From NCBI GenBank assembly GCA_002506705.1, contig DAYA01000004.1, positions 1-26,395 of the forward strand: a stretch of DNA of 26,395 bases, given 5' to 3'. How positions within the stretch are numbered: position 1 is the first letter of the stretch; the number at the start of each line of letters is the position of its first letter. Both the position numbers and the translations under genes were made by a program. The notes under the pieces are model-generated. The model worked only from the letters and a program-made list of their open reading frames with translations, made no database searches and was not told the origin of the DNA. Shown one piece after another: positions 7,205 to 15,985 of the stretch. Source of the stretch: Euryarchaeota archaeon UBA550 (GTDB lineage: Archaea; Thermoplasmatota; Poseidoniia; Poseidoniales; Poseidoniaceae).

Positions 7205-9898
7205 ATGCGTCGGACACTCTCATTTGGGCTAGTTTCTTTGATGCTATTGTCGCTAATGTCTGCTGTCGCCGGGGAAGACGAACCCTTAGGATGGGTTGAA
7301 TCCGCAGGGGGCTTCGACGAAGATTACATTGCGGGCCACGTTGTTCTGAGTGATGGAAGTATAGTTATTGCAGGAGATTTTACCACAGCAATCATGTTCA
7401 ATGACACAGGTCTAAACTCTGTTGGAATGAGTGGCGATAAGGATGCATTCATCGCTACGATGAACACGACCGGGAATTGGACCGGTGCAATGAATTTCGG
7501 CAGTTCAGGAGATGACGGAATAAATGCAATTACTCTACACCCATCAGGAGATGTATTCGTAGTTGGATACTTCTGCTTCGGAACGGCTGGAGAGGCCTGC
7601 GAAATGACGGTCTCATCATTTACACTAAACAAAGGGGATGACAACGGCGAAGGCGATGCTTTTGTTGGAAGGTTTTCAATCGTTAATGGTAATGCAACGC
7701 CCATCTGGTTGCGAACAATCTCTAACGACGCTGATTTGTCAGGATTCGATATTGAAGTGAGTCCAAACGGTGGTGTTACCGCAGGTATATTCCATAGGGG
7801 AGATGTTGAAATCGGTGATGATTTCGTTCCTGGGCTAGATGGAATAAATCTTGGTATTTTTCACTATGATGAAAATGGTGCTATACAATGGACAAATGTC
7901 ATTTCGAGCAAGGATAGCGTAGAAATGTTCGGAGGAATGTGTTATTCAGATGATGGATTTTTGCATATTGCTGGTACGTTCTACGGCTCATTAGATTATG
8001 TAGACACAGTGCAAGCACAAGGTGGAACTGATATTTTCGTCGTCCAAATAGCAGGAGATGGTAATTTCACGTGGACGTCTTATGCTAATGGGGATGGGGA
8101 AGACTGGGCGAATGATTGCGCTGTTGATAGCACTGGAACAGTGCACGTTGTAGGACAAATCGAAGACACAGTCGACTTTGGCTTCATCAGCGCCACGTCG
8201 AATGGCTGGATTGACTTATTCCATGCTACAATCTCCTCAGGAGGGGTTTGGGAAAGTGTGACTAATGCAGGGGGCCAAGGCTGGGAAAGTCTTGAGAGAT
8301 TGATTATCGATGATAGAGATAATCTGATTGTTGCAGGGACATACACTTCTCAATTTACCTTGGGGGTGGATTTACTCTCTGATTACGATTCGAACTGGGA
8401 AAAGAGAGACATCTTTGTTGCACAAATCAGCGACTTAGGGCAATGGGACTGGGCGATTTCTGCCGGAGGAGACGGGGATGATTCGCCAAAATCCCTCTCT
8501 TTCAGTCTTGATGATTCACCAATTATTGGAATGCAAATTCAGGGAACGGCAAACATGGGCCCATTTACAGCCTCGTCTTCAGGATATAGCGACATAGCGC
8601 TCTGGAATTATGCTAGAGACCAAGATTCTGACGGCCTGACAGACGGACAAGACAACTGTCCAAGGGTTGCGAATCCCGACCAAATTGATACCGACGGAGA
8701 CCTGTATGGTGATGCTTGCGACGAAGATGATGATGGCGACTCGGTAGCGGATGATTGGGACGATTGTAACCCGGGAGAAATGGATTGGATATCTTCTCCT
8801 TTCACGGACCATGATGGCGACGGCTGTAGGGACCTAACAGAAGATTTCGATGATGATGAGGATGGAATTTTCGATTACTATGATGTGTGCTCAAAAGGAC
8901 CTGTTGGCTGGGTCTCAACTTTGGAAAACGACGAGAATCAAGATGGTTGTGAAGACGTCGATTCTGATGGAGATGGCTATGTGGACCAGTTGGACAAGTG
9001 CCCTTCAATAATCGACGACCAAGCAGATCTAGACGGTGACGGAATTGGTGATGCTTGTGAAAATGACACAGATGGTGACGGAATCGACGACCTTCTAGAC
9101 AATTGTCCGCTCGACGGCTTTAGTTGGGTAAGCGCGCACGACATTGACCACGACCAAGATGGTTGTAGAGATGCAGACAGAGATGCAGATGATGACGGAG
9201 ATAACGTTCTAGACCTTTCAGATGCATGTCCGACAGGAGAAATCAATTGGAACTCATCCTTCGACCATGATAGCGATGGCTGCCACGATGATTATGAAGA
9301 CACAGATGACGACTCGGATGGCATTGTTGACTCGGAGGACTCTTGTCCCAGAGGTTACATTGGATTGGCGGGATTGGGGATGGATTTCGACCAAGACGGT
9401 TGCATAGATTTCACGGAAGATGATGATGTCGATAATGATGGATTTTTGAATGAAGATGACAAGTGTGTATACACTCCTCTAGGATTAGAAGTGGACACAG
9501 AGGGTTGTTCAGGCGTACAACTTGATGATGACGGAGATGGTGTTCACAATCTCAACGACTTATGTCCAGCAACGCCGCCTGGCGATGTGGTCTCTTCCAC
9601 GGGATGTACCGTCAAGACTACTGATGAAGGGAAATCTAGTGAAGATAATGAAGAGACCTCACTCCTAATTTGGTTCTTATTTGGCATTGCAGGAGTTTTG
9701 GTTGCAATAGCAGCATACGTGACATTTAGGCCTGACCCGCCCAAGCCTAAATCCGTTCCAACGGTCGGTCAAAATTCCACATCAGCTGTAGACGATGGAG
9801 GGGGCGAGGGGGATAGCAGCACTGCTTCTTCCAACGTCAACCACTCCCGACTCGATATCGATACTGGAGAGTCCGAGATCGCTACAGATGAATCCTGA
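7205..9898 (+). CDS. Secreted, membrane-anchored protein with propeller-like and thrombospondin type 3 repeats
   Basis: Residues 1-23 form a signal peptide (RRT, a Leu-rich core, then SAVAG). Residues about 28-470 hold repeated blades with the pattern GGFDEDYIAGHVVLSDGSIV, GSSGDDGINAITLHPSGDVF, GQGWESLERLIIDDRDNLIV and GGDGDDSPKSLSFSLDD. This resembles the SBBP-type beta-propeller repeat, in which each blade reports G-G/S-x-G-x-D. Residues about 472-800 are Asp-rich thrombospondin type 3 calcium loops with paired cysteines. A single transmembrane helix follows (about 819-841), with a 56-residue acidic/Ser-rich tail on the cytoplasmic side. It probably sits on the cell surface and binds calcium; its ligand or substrate is unknown. 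The last 38 codons overlap leuS on the other strand. Confidence 0.8.
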   Translation: MRRTLSFGLVSLMLLSLMSAVAGEDEPLGWVESAGGFDEDYIAGHVVLSDGSIVIAGDFTTAIMFNDTGLNSVGMSGDKDAFIATMNTTGNWTGAMNFGSSGDDGINAITLHPSGDVFVVGYFCFGTAGEACEMTVSSFTLNKGDDNGEGDAFVGRFSIVNGNATPIWLRTISNDADLSGFDIEVSPNGGVTAGIFHRGDVEIGDDFVPGLDGINLGIFHYDENGAIQWTNVISSKDSVEMFGGMCYSDDGFLHIAGTFYGSLDYVDTVQAQGGTDIFVVQIAGDGNFTWTSYANGDGEDWANDCAVDSTGTVHVVGQIEDTVDFGFISATSNGWIDLFHATISSGGVWESVTNAGGQGWESLERLIIDDRDNLIVAGTYTSQFTLGVDLLSDYDSNWEKRDIFVAQISDLGQWDWAISAGGDGDDSPKSLSFSLDDSPIIGMQIQGTANMGPFTASSSGYSDIALWNYARDQDSDGLTDGQDNCPRVANPDQIDTDGDLYGDACDEDDDGDSVADDWDDCNPGEMDWISSPFTDHDGDGCRDLTEDFDDDEDGIFDYYDVCSKGPVGWVSTLENDENQDGCEDVDSDGDGYVDQLDKCPSIIDDQADLDGDGIGDACENDTDGDGIDDLLDNCPLDGFSWVSAHDIDHDQDGCRDADRDADDDGDNVLDLSDACPTGEINWNSSFDHDSDGCHDDYEDTDDDSDGIVDSEDSCPRGYIGLAGLGMDFDQDGCIDFTEDDDVDNDGFLNEDDKCVYTPLGLEVDTEGCSGVQLDDDGDGVHNLNDLCPATPPGDVVSSTGCTVKTTDEGKSSEDNEETSLLIWFLFGIAGVLVAIAAYVTFRPDPPKPKSVPTVGQNSTSAVDDGGGEGDSSTASSNVNHSRLDIDTGESEIATDES
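8617..9585 (+). repeat. Thrombospondin type 3-like calcium-loop repeats (coding)
   Basis: The encoded stretch begins with a canonical unit (DQDSDGLTDGQDNCPRVANP, then IDTDGDLYGDACDEDDDGD). It continues with degenerate units of the form D-x-D-x-D-G-C-x-D...D-x-C-P. In bases this appears as dense GAT/GAC runs with no exact long DNA repeat. The same composition creates spurious long minus-strand frames here. Confidence 0.75.
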
Positions 9899-12658
9899 AG
9901 CTGCCGAGAGAATGGCTCCTTCGTCTAGGTTTCCACAGATCATGGTCTTTTCGTCATCAGACCATTTGAAAATTTGAGGCAGCATACGCTTCCCCCAGAA
10001 GCCCATGATTTCCCCTTTGTTATCAGGGTTAACAAATGGCAATTCTGCTAGAATGCCTGCAAATGCTTTGACGTTCCCTCCTGAATTTACGTGATTGATA
10101 GCAGCTATTGCCAGTTCTCTTTTCCACGGTCTCGAGGTATGAACTGTCGCACTTTCTGGCTGCCCACCAATGTGTTTGACAGCAACCTTTGCGACCTTTC
10201 TTGCTTGTTCTAAGAATGACCTGAGGTAGGTTTCAGCCTCCAAGGCTGATTTTTCATCTGAGGTTAATTCAGCAGGCTTGGTAAATGTCCTTCCAGCAAT
10301 GAGGTCGTCATTGCCCATAATCTTCCACCAGTCTTCGGCTAGGTGCGGTGTTGCAACTGAGATCATGTGGCACCATACATCGAGTATTTCTTTACCAATT
10401 TGTGGGTTTTCTCCACCTCTCCGTCTATACCAATTTAGGTCTTTAACGAGGTCGAAATGGCTGGCATCTACAGCACCTCTCAGGTCGTAACTATCCATTG
10501 CATCTTGCCATTGATTGTACCTTTGTTTCAATCTTGCAATCATCCAAACATCGATGTCACTTGCTTGTCCCTGCCAATTCAATATCGATTCAGGCATGCC
10601 ATGAAGCTGCACCATTTGGCGATAGTTTGCTTCCAAAGCAGCATCAGACCAATCCATCCCAGCAGTTGGGTTTGCAGCGAATAGGATGAACAATCTCACA
10701 GTATCAGCACCATACTTTTCAATCATCTCTTCAGGAGATACAGTGTTACCTAGACTCTTGCTCATTTTTGCACTTCTAATTGAGAGTGGTTCATCGCAAT
10801 GAGGGCAGGCCTGATCTGTGTGGTCGACGTGGAGTGTAATCGCACAGGAATTACACCAAGGCGCTGATTTGTTCACCATGCCCTGACAAAGCAGTTCGTT
10901 GAATGGCTCGTCAATATTGTGCAGACCAATGTCTCGTAGAGCCTTTGTCCAGAATCTAGCGTAAATCAAATGCATTTGAGCGTGTTCAATTCCGCCGCAA
11001 TAGAAATCCACATTCATCCAATGGTTTGCAACTTCGGGATTGAAAGGAACTTCATTCTGCATGGAATCAGAGTATCTTAGGAAGTACCACGATGAATCTA
11101 CGAATGTATCCATAGTGTCAGTTTCCCGCTTTGCAGGGGCGCCGCACTTCGGGCAGTCGACATTACAGAAGGAATCGCTAGTCTCCAAGGGGTTTCCTTT
11201 GCCATCGAATATGACGTCTCTTGGTAATTCAACCGGAAGTTGCTCCTCAGGAACAGGTACAACCCCGCATGATGGACAGTGAATAATCGGTATTGGAGTT
11301 CCCCAGTACCTCTGCCGGCTGATGAGCCATGGTCGAATTTTCCAGTTTACGGTTCCATTGCCTTTGCCTTGTTGCTCTAGAGCTTGGCAGACAGCGGTTT
11401 TTGCCTCATCACCATACAGGCCATCAAACCCCTCAAGACCAGAATTTACCATCCATCCTAAATCACATTCAGCGGCTTCTAATTCATCATCCGAACTTGC
11501 CTCTTCATTCATGACAAGTACTCGCTTGATTGGGATATCGTATTTCTTTGCGAAATCAAAATCCCTCTCATCGTGGCCAGGTACTGCCATTACAGCGCCA
11601 GTTCCGTAAGATGCGATAACGAAATTACCAATCCAAATTGGAATTTTTTCACCGGTTAAGGGGTGGATTGCGAAAGAGCCGGTAGGAACCCCCTTTTTCT
11701 TTCCCATGTTTTTGATGCGGTCAAACTCGCTCATGACCATTATTTCATCATGCAGAGATTTCCATTCGCCTTCATATTCGGTTCCTGAAACTAGTTTTTC
11801 TGCTAATTCATGTTCGGGAGCGAGTGTAATGAAAGTCACACCAAATAGAGTATCAGGCCTTGTTGTAAAAACTCTGATTGTGTCATCATGGCCTTCTATT
11901 CCAAATTCGATTTCGGCACCTTCAGACCTGCCAATCCAGTCTTGCTGGAGAGCCTTCACATTCTCAGGGAAATCAATAGTTTCCAAGCCATCAAGGAGTT
12001 CTTGTGCATAGTTTGTAATATTCAGGAACCACTGACTCATTTCTTTTTGAATTACAGGCCCGTTGCATCTCCAGCATCTTCCTGCCTTTACTTGCTCATT
12101 GGCCAATACAGTGTCACAAGAGTTGCACCAGTTGACAGGCGCAAACTCTTGATATGCAAGGTCTCTTTCAAGGAATTTTAGGAAGAACCACTGATTCCAA
12201 CGATAGTATTGTGGGTCGTGGCTTTTGACCATTCGCCTCCAATCATATGAGAACCCCATCCGCTTGATTTGTTCAGTGATTGATGCCATGTTTCTTTCAG
12301 TGATGTCGTGAGGATGGCCACCTTCTGCAATCGCAGCATTTTCTGCAGGCATTCCAAATGAATCAAATCCCATAGGATACAATACATCGTACCCCATAAG
12401 ACGCTTGTATCTTGCAACTGCATCTCCAATTGAATAATTTCTAACGTGGCCCATGTGCATCTTGCCAGATGGGTAAGGATACATTTCTAGGCAGTAGAAT
12501 TTCGGATTGCCTTCATTGAATTCAACGTTGAAGATCCCCGCATCGTCCCAGGCTTTTTGCCAAGACAACTCAGTATTTTGTGGAATATAATCCGTCATCA
12601 AAACAACTCTTCGCCCCACGGGACGAACCTTCGACATAGGTAATGGCCTTGAAACCAT
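9782..12658 (-). CDS. leuS: Leucyl-tRNA synthetase, bacterial-type core with archaeal-type C-terminus
   Basis: LeuRS charges tRNA-Leu and edits mischarged norvaline or isoleucine. The HIGH-type motif is YPYPSGKMHMGHVRNYSIGD (about residues 60-79). The CP1 editing domain shows TTRPDTLFGVTF and YGTGAVMAVPGHDERD. The KMSKS motif (AKMSKSLGN) is near residue 630. Zinc-type Cys pairs occur in WCNSCD/CWRCN, CPSC and CNSC/CPHC. These motifs follow the bacterial enzyme. The last roughly 130 residues, with TSRPWKRELAIAAI and ending AAIPLAPSIVYS, follow archaeal LeuRS. The length of 958 exceeds the roughly 860 of E. coli. The start may be ATG 12598 (MTDYIPQNTELSWQ), which fits the family better than 12658. 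It lies 7 bases downstream of the membrane winged-helix gene. Confidence 0.93.
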   Translation of the reverse strand: MVSRPLPMSKVRPVGRRVVLMTDYIPQNTELSWQKAWDDAGIFNVEFNEGNPKFYCLEMYPYPSGKMHMGHVRNYSIGDAVARYKRLMGYDVLYPMGFDSFGMPAENAAIAEGGHPHDITERNMASITEQIKRMGFSYDWRRMVKSHDPQYYRWNQWFFLKFLERDLAYQEFAPVNWCNSCDTVLANEQVKAGRCWRCNGPVIQKEMSQWFLNITNYAQELLDGLETIDFPENVKALQQDWIGRSEGAEIEFGIEGHDDTIRVFTTRPDTLFGVTFITLAPEHELAEKLVSGTEYEGEWKSLHDEIMVMSEFDRIKNMGKKKGVPTGSFAIHPLTGEKIPIWIGNFVIASYGTGAVMAVPGHDERDFDFAKKYDIPIKRVLVMNEEASSDDELEAAECDLGWMVNSGLEGFDGLYGDEAKTAVCQALEQQGKGNGTVNWKIRPWLISRQRYWGTPIPIIHCPSCGVVPVPEEQLPVELPRDVIFDGKGNPLETSDSFCNVDCPKCGAPAKRETDTMDTFVDSSWYFLRYSDSMQNEVPFNPEVANHWMNVDFYCGGIEHAQMHLIYARFWTKALRDIGLHNIDEPFNELLCQGMVNKSAPWCNSCAITLHVDHTDQACPHCDEPLSIRSAKMSKSLGNTVSPEEMIEKYGADTVRLFILFAANPTAGMDWSDAALEANYRQMVQLHGMPESILNWQGQASDIDVWMIARLKQRYNQWQDAMDSYDLRGAVDASHFDLVKDLNWYRRRGGENPQIGKEILDVWCHMISVATPHLAEDWWKIMGNDDLIAGRTFTKPAELTSDEKSALEAETYLRSFLEQARKVAKVAVKHIGGQPESATVHTSRPWKRELAIAAINHVNSGGNVKAFAGILAELPFVNPDNKGEIMGFWGKRMLPQIFKWSDDEKTMICGNLDEGAILSAASGFICSDLGLSSIDIESGVVDVGRSSAAIPLAPSIVYS

Positions 12659-12665
12659 CTGCGAA

Positions 12666-15182
12666 TCATAACTCTGTAGTCTCTAGTAGGAAGATTGCTT
12701 CTTTAGTCAAGCAATATCTATTCTTTAAGCCAGATTTTTGTTTCAGGACCAAACCGTATTTTTGCAATGTTCTAAGATGGTGGCTGACCAGTTGTTGAGA
12801 TCTGTTGAGTCTGTGTGCTAACTCAGCCTGTGTCGGGAACTTCTTCATCTGCCCATCGTCATCCAATAATCTCAGAATTTTACCTTGTAGGCTATTGGGG
12901 TCAGGTGATAGAGGCGGCATAGGGAGGTCTTGGTCTAAAACACCGGGGTGCAGATTTGATGTGTATGGATAAAATCTGACCAATCTACCATCTGCTCTTC
13001 TCCAAATCCTGCCTTCATCTTCTAGAATTTTCAAATGGTGTGTAATCTGTCCATTTGACATTTCCAGTGCCGCCATCAGTGCGCGGAAGTGGCAACCTGG
13101 GTTTGCAGTTAAGTAACCCATCAAACGTCCCCTTTGGTATCTTCCATCACTGGTTTCACTTGTACGGCCAACTAATCCAAGTAGCCACAAACCAGCACTA
13201 GTAGCAGGAATTCTCCATGACTCGTTAGTTGCAATACTTGCGACAAGTAGGGATAGTATTCCAGTACTTGCTACTGCGACTGTGATTGTTACGACAGTAG
13301 GACTGATTTGTTCTTCTGACGATTGTACAGGAGTTTCTGCAACGATTACAGTTTCTTGATCTTCATCCTTGACTAGCAACTCTTCAGTGTATATTTCTGT
13401 AATCGTGAATGACTGAGAAGAGAAATCAGAACATTCCGGGGCAGGATCTGAATTTTGAACGAGATAATCACCAGTTGTTCCAACACGCGGTGCCCAGGAT
13501 GCCAATCCTTGAGCTCCAGCCAGTGTGATGATTCCTTCATCTGGAGTGTTGAGTAACCAGCAAGTTCCCAAATCATTGGATGTAGCACTCCAAGTTCCAG
13601 AAATAATTCTTGAATCAACTTCTTCGACGACTTCTTCAGTGACTTCTTGAGTTTCAGATTCGGTTTCTAATGGCCAAGAGAATGAAACTGTGGATTTGGT
13701 AATCGGTGCGGTTAGAGTTTCGAATGCAAGTGTAAATTCTCCTTCTCCATGTTGCGACATGTCCACTTCAAACGATTCTAATTCCATCGTTGTAAACTGA
13801 ACTGTAATCGTTGAGTTGTATTCACATTGCGATAACAAACTATCAATCTCTTGTCCATTTTTGTAAAGGGTTGAGAAAACCCCACATGAATTGAACCAAG
13901 TCAGGTCACTAGAGACTATACTCGATATCTCAGGTGATACTGTTAGCGTCTCATCCCCGCTGAATTCAGCGTCAATAGATAGAGTAGAATCTATGCAATA
14001 ATCATCACGCTCCCTTAGAAGATTGATGACTTCTGTTCCGTACAAATCATGCTCAGGAATTTCCATGATTACAGTCAGTTCTCCAGGTGCGATATGACAT
14101 CCTGTCATGTCGATAAAACTCCAGTCAGATTGGGAAAATATGCGGTCTGTCCCTGGTTCTATCAAGTATTCAACTTCGAGATTTGTGCAGTCCTTGCCAA
14201 ATCTAGAGTCCATGACTACAGAGCCACTAGAGTCAACGACCCAGATCTCACCTAGACAGCTGGTTTCAAAATCCAAAGAGACATCGGAATTCCCGTTATT
14301 TTTTAGTAAAATTTCAGGACTGAATATTTCTAATTCTTCAAATTCCAAATCACCTTGTAATTGCAAGTCTAAGGCCATCTCTCCTAATGGGCCGCTGTTA
14401 ACACCTTGGTCGACATCTTCACTCGCAATAATTGTGATATCTTGACTTAGTTGTGAATCTCCAATTGAAACAGAGTACGTATTTTCACCAGCAGTTAGTT
14501 CGACTGGAATTTGTGCAATCGTTACAACTTCCATTCCCCTCAGTGAAGTAGGTCCGCAGTCACCATGCAATTCGCTATTGATGACCAGTGCACAGTTTTG
14601 GAAATCTAATTCCATATTTTCATTGAGTGTATTTGCTAGGCGAACTGTGAGGATACTAGGGGATGCTTCGGCATGTACCCCGTCTCTCGCAGTTGCAATA
14701 ATTGTCATATCCAATTCTTCAGGAATATCGAGTGGAGTCTGAACGTGAACCTCAACACTGGAAGTCAATCCTTCTCCAGCGATGTAATACTCCACTGTGT
14801 AATCCCCTGAGGGGACATATTCGCCTTCTGAATTTCTGAGGTCCCAAGTTAGAGTATCCAAGACGGATTCTGAATTCGCACCAATGTCTAGTCCTCTGCT
14901 TTGCCCAAGGCAATTGACAGTCCCATCAATAAGTAGTAGTCCCTCACTCCATATTCGTAAAACTTCGTTGCACGAGGGGTCTACAGTTATGCTTGTAGCA
15001 TCTCCTTCATTGGTAATGATTCCTGAGACTGAGACAATATCTCCAGACGAATACCATCCCTTTTCTGGAGCATCGACGAGTACAGAATTCAAGGTAATAT
15101 TTCCTTGGTTAGCAAAGGCGCTGGGAGCCATGGCTGCAAGAAGGCCAGCCAAAACAATAGCCAGCATTCGCTCCCTGCCCAT
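12666..15182 (-). CDS. Membrane-tethered transcription factor: large ectodomain plus two cytoplasmic winged helices
   Basis: Residues 1-24 form a signal peptide (MLAIVLAGLLAAMAPSAFA). Residues 25-625 form an extracytoplasmic region with repeated Ig-like/BsuPI-like beta domains (for example YSSGDIVSVSGIITNEGDAT) and regularly spaced cysteines. A Glu/Val-rich linker follows (ETQEVTEEVVEEVD). A transmembrane helix spans about 628-651. Next is a short hydrophobic segment (655-672, GLWLLGLVG) too short to cross the membrane as well. The cytoplasmic part has two ArsR-like winged helices: NPGCHFRALMAALEMSNGQI and HHLKILEDEGRIWRR (about 695-735), then PTQAELAHRLNRSQQLVSHH and LRTLQKYGLVLKQ (about 783-817). 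It probably senses an outside signal and controls transcription directly. Its targets and ligand are unknown. It may share a transcript with leuS. Confidence 0.75.
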   Translation of the reverse strand: MGRERMLAIVLAGLLAAMAPSAFANQGNITLNSVLVDAPEKGWYSSGDIVSVSGIITNEGDATSITVDPSCNEVLRIWSEGLLLIDGTVNCLGQSRGLDIGANSESVLDTLTWDLRNSEGEYVPSGDYTVEYYIAGEGLTSSVEVHVQTPLDIPEELDMTIIATARDGVHAEASPSILTVRLANTLNENMELDFQNCALVINSELHGDCGPTSLRGMEVVTIAQIPVELTAGENTYSVSIGDSQLSQDITIIASEDVDQGVNSGPLGEMALDLQLQGDLEFEELEIFSPEILLKNNGNSDVSLDFETSCLGEIWVVDSSGSVVMDSRFGKDCTNLEVEYLIEPGTDRIFSQSDWSFIDMTGCHIAPGELTVIMEIPEHDLYGTEVINLLRERDDYCIDSTLSIDAEFSGDETLTVSPEISSIVSSDLTWFNSCGVFSTLYKNGQEIDSLLSQCEYNSTITVQFTTMELESFEVDMSQHGEGEFTLAFETLTAPITKSTVSFSWPLETESETQEVTEEVVEEVDSRIISGTWSATSNDLGTCWLLNTPDEGIITLAGAQGLASWAPRVGTTGDYLVQNSDPAPECSDFSSQSFTITEIYTEELLVKDEDQETVIVAETPVQSSEEQISPTVVTITVAVASTGILSLLVASIATNESWRIPATSAGLWLLGLVGRTSETSDGRYQRGRLMGYLTANPGCHFRALMAALEMSNGQITHHLKILEDEGRIWRRADGRLVRFYPYTSNLHPGVLDQDLPMPPLSPDPNSLQGKILRLLDDDGQMKKFPTQAELAHRLNRSQQLVSHHLRTLQKYGLVLKQKSGLKNRYCLTKEAIFLLETTEL

Positions 15183-15216
15183 GGTAAACCATGTACGTCA
15201 TCCCTTAGAAGGGATG
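15180..15216. promoter_or_regulatory. Two inverted repeats in the divergent intergenic region, candidate operator
   Basis: CATGGT-AA-ACCATG (15180-15193) covers the start codon of the membrane winged-helix gene. CATCCCTT-AG-AAGGGATG (15199-15216) is a perfect eight-base inverted repeat with a two-base spacer. The region between the divergent genes is only 59 bases. Dimeric ArsR-like factors bind such palindromes, so autoregulation is plausible but inferred. Either repeat could also be an RNA hairpin. Confidence 0.4.
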
Positions 15217-15241
15217 CGGTCCATCGGGTTGGTGAGCGAAG

Positions 15242-15985
15242 ATGGCTAAATGCATACTAGAAACGGAAAAAATGCTGGTTTATCAGGCGCAGTTAGGCGA
15301 TTGGGACAATTTGAATCACCTACTTGTTTGCAAAAAAACAAACAAAGCTGCGATCATCGATCCGTTTTTCGCAGATTACTGGTTGAACGTTTGTAATTCA
15401 CATGACTACAACCTTGAACAGGTTTGGCTAACTCATTCACATTGGGACCATTCAAAGGGAGTCGATGGACTTCAGGACAGAGAGGTGTGGGTGCACGAAG
15501 ATGAATCAAAAAGAGGATGGGACGGACCATCAAACCAAGTTTGGTCAAATGAACCATTTTCCTCAATCGTCCATAAATTGGGAGAATTAGAAATTGAGGC
15601 TCACTGCACACCAGGTCACACGCCTGGCCACATGACTTTCATTGGCGAAGGCGTGGTTGTAAGTGGAGATTGTATGTTCCTCGGTCGATGTGGAAGGACC
15701 GATTTATTCGGTGGAGATGTTGATGCGCAGAGGAAATCATTGATTCACTTACGAAAGCGATTATTGAATCTACCAAGTGATTGGTTGGTTCTCCCAGGGC
15801 ATCAGTATCAGTTGTCTGATGGAACAAATCCTACTTTCATTACAGTTAGGCAACTCCTTTCCGATAATGAGGCTTTGAATGCACTAGACGACGATGAAGC
15901 TTGGAACAATTTAGATTTCTTAGCATTCGACGATAGTCTTGCAGAAAAAGCGCGCAGAGAAAGGGCTAGAGCTCAGGATTCTTAA
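15242..15985 (+). CDS. Metallo-beta-lactamase-fold hydrolase, glyoxalase II-like
   Basis: The binuclear metal site of the superfamily is complete: THSHWDH at residues 64-70, HCTPGHTPGH at 121-130, SGDCMFLGRCGRTDLFGGD at 141-159, and LPGHQY near 190. The GRCGR-D pattern after the bridging Asp resembles hydroxyacylglutathione hydrolases and ETHE1-like persulfide dioxygenases. The thiol substrate is unknown, and glutathione would be unusual in this lineage. It is 247 residues, cytosolic, with a charged C-terminal helix. GGTGAG at 15231-15236 gives a good ribosome binding site five bases before ATG. It is divergent from the membrane winged-helix gene and ends directly against the convergent surface protein gene with no base between the stops. 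Confidence 0.85.
   Translation: MAKCILETEKMLVYQAQLGDWDNLNHLLVCKKTNKAAIIDPFFADYWLNVCNSHDYNLEQVWLTHSHWDHSKGVDGLQDREVWVHEDESKRGWDGPSNQVWSNEPFSSIVHKLGELEIEAHCTPGHTPGHMTFIGEGVVVSGDCMFLGRCGRTDLFGGDVDAQRKSLIHLRKRLLNLPSDWLVLPGHQYQLSDGTNPTFITVRQLLSDNEALNALDDDEAWNNLDFLAFDDSLAEKARRERARAQDS

Noticed and set aside
8579..9246. Several long minus-strand open frames opposite the calcium-loop region
   Set aside because: They arise because GAT/GAC-rich coding sequence has few stops in the antisense frames. Their translations are low complexity with no family pattern.
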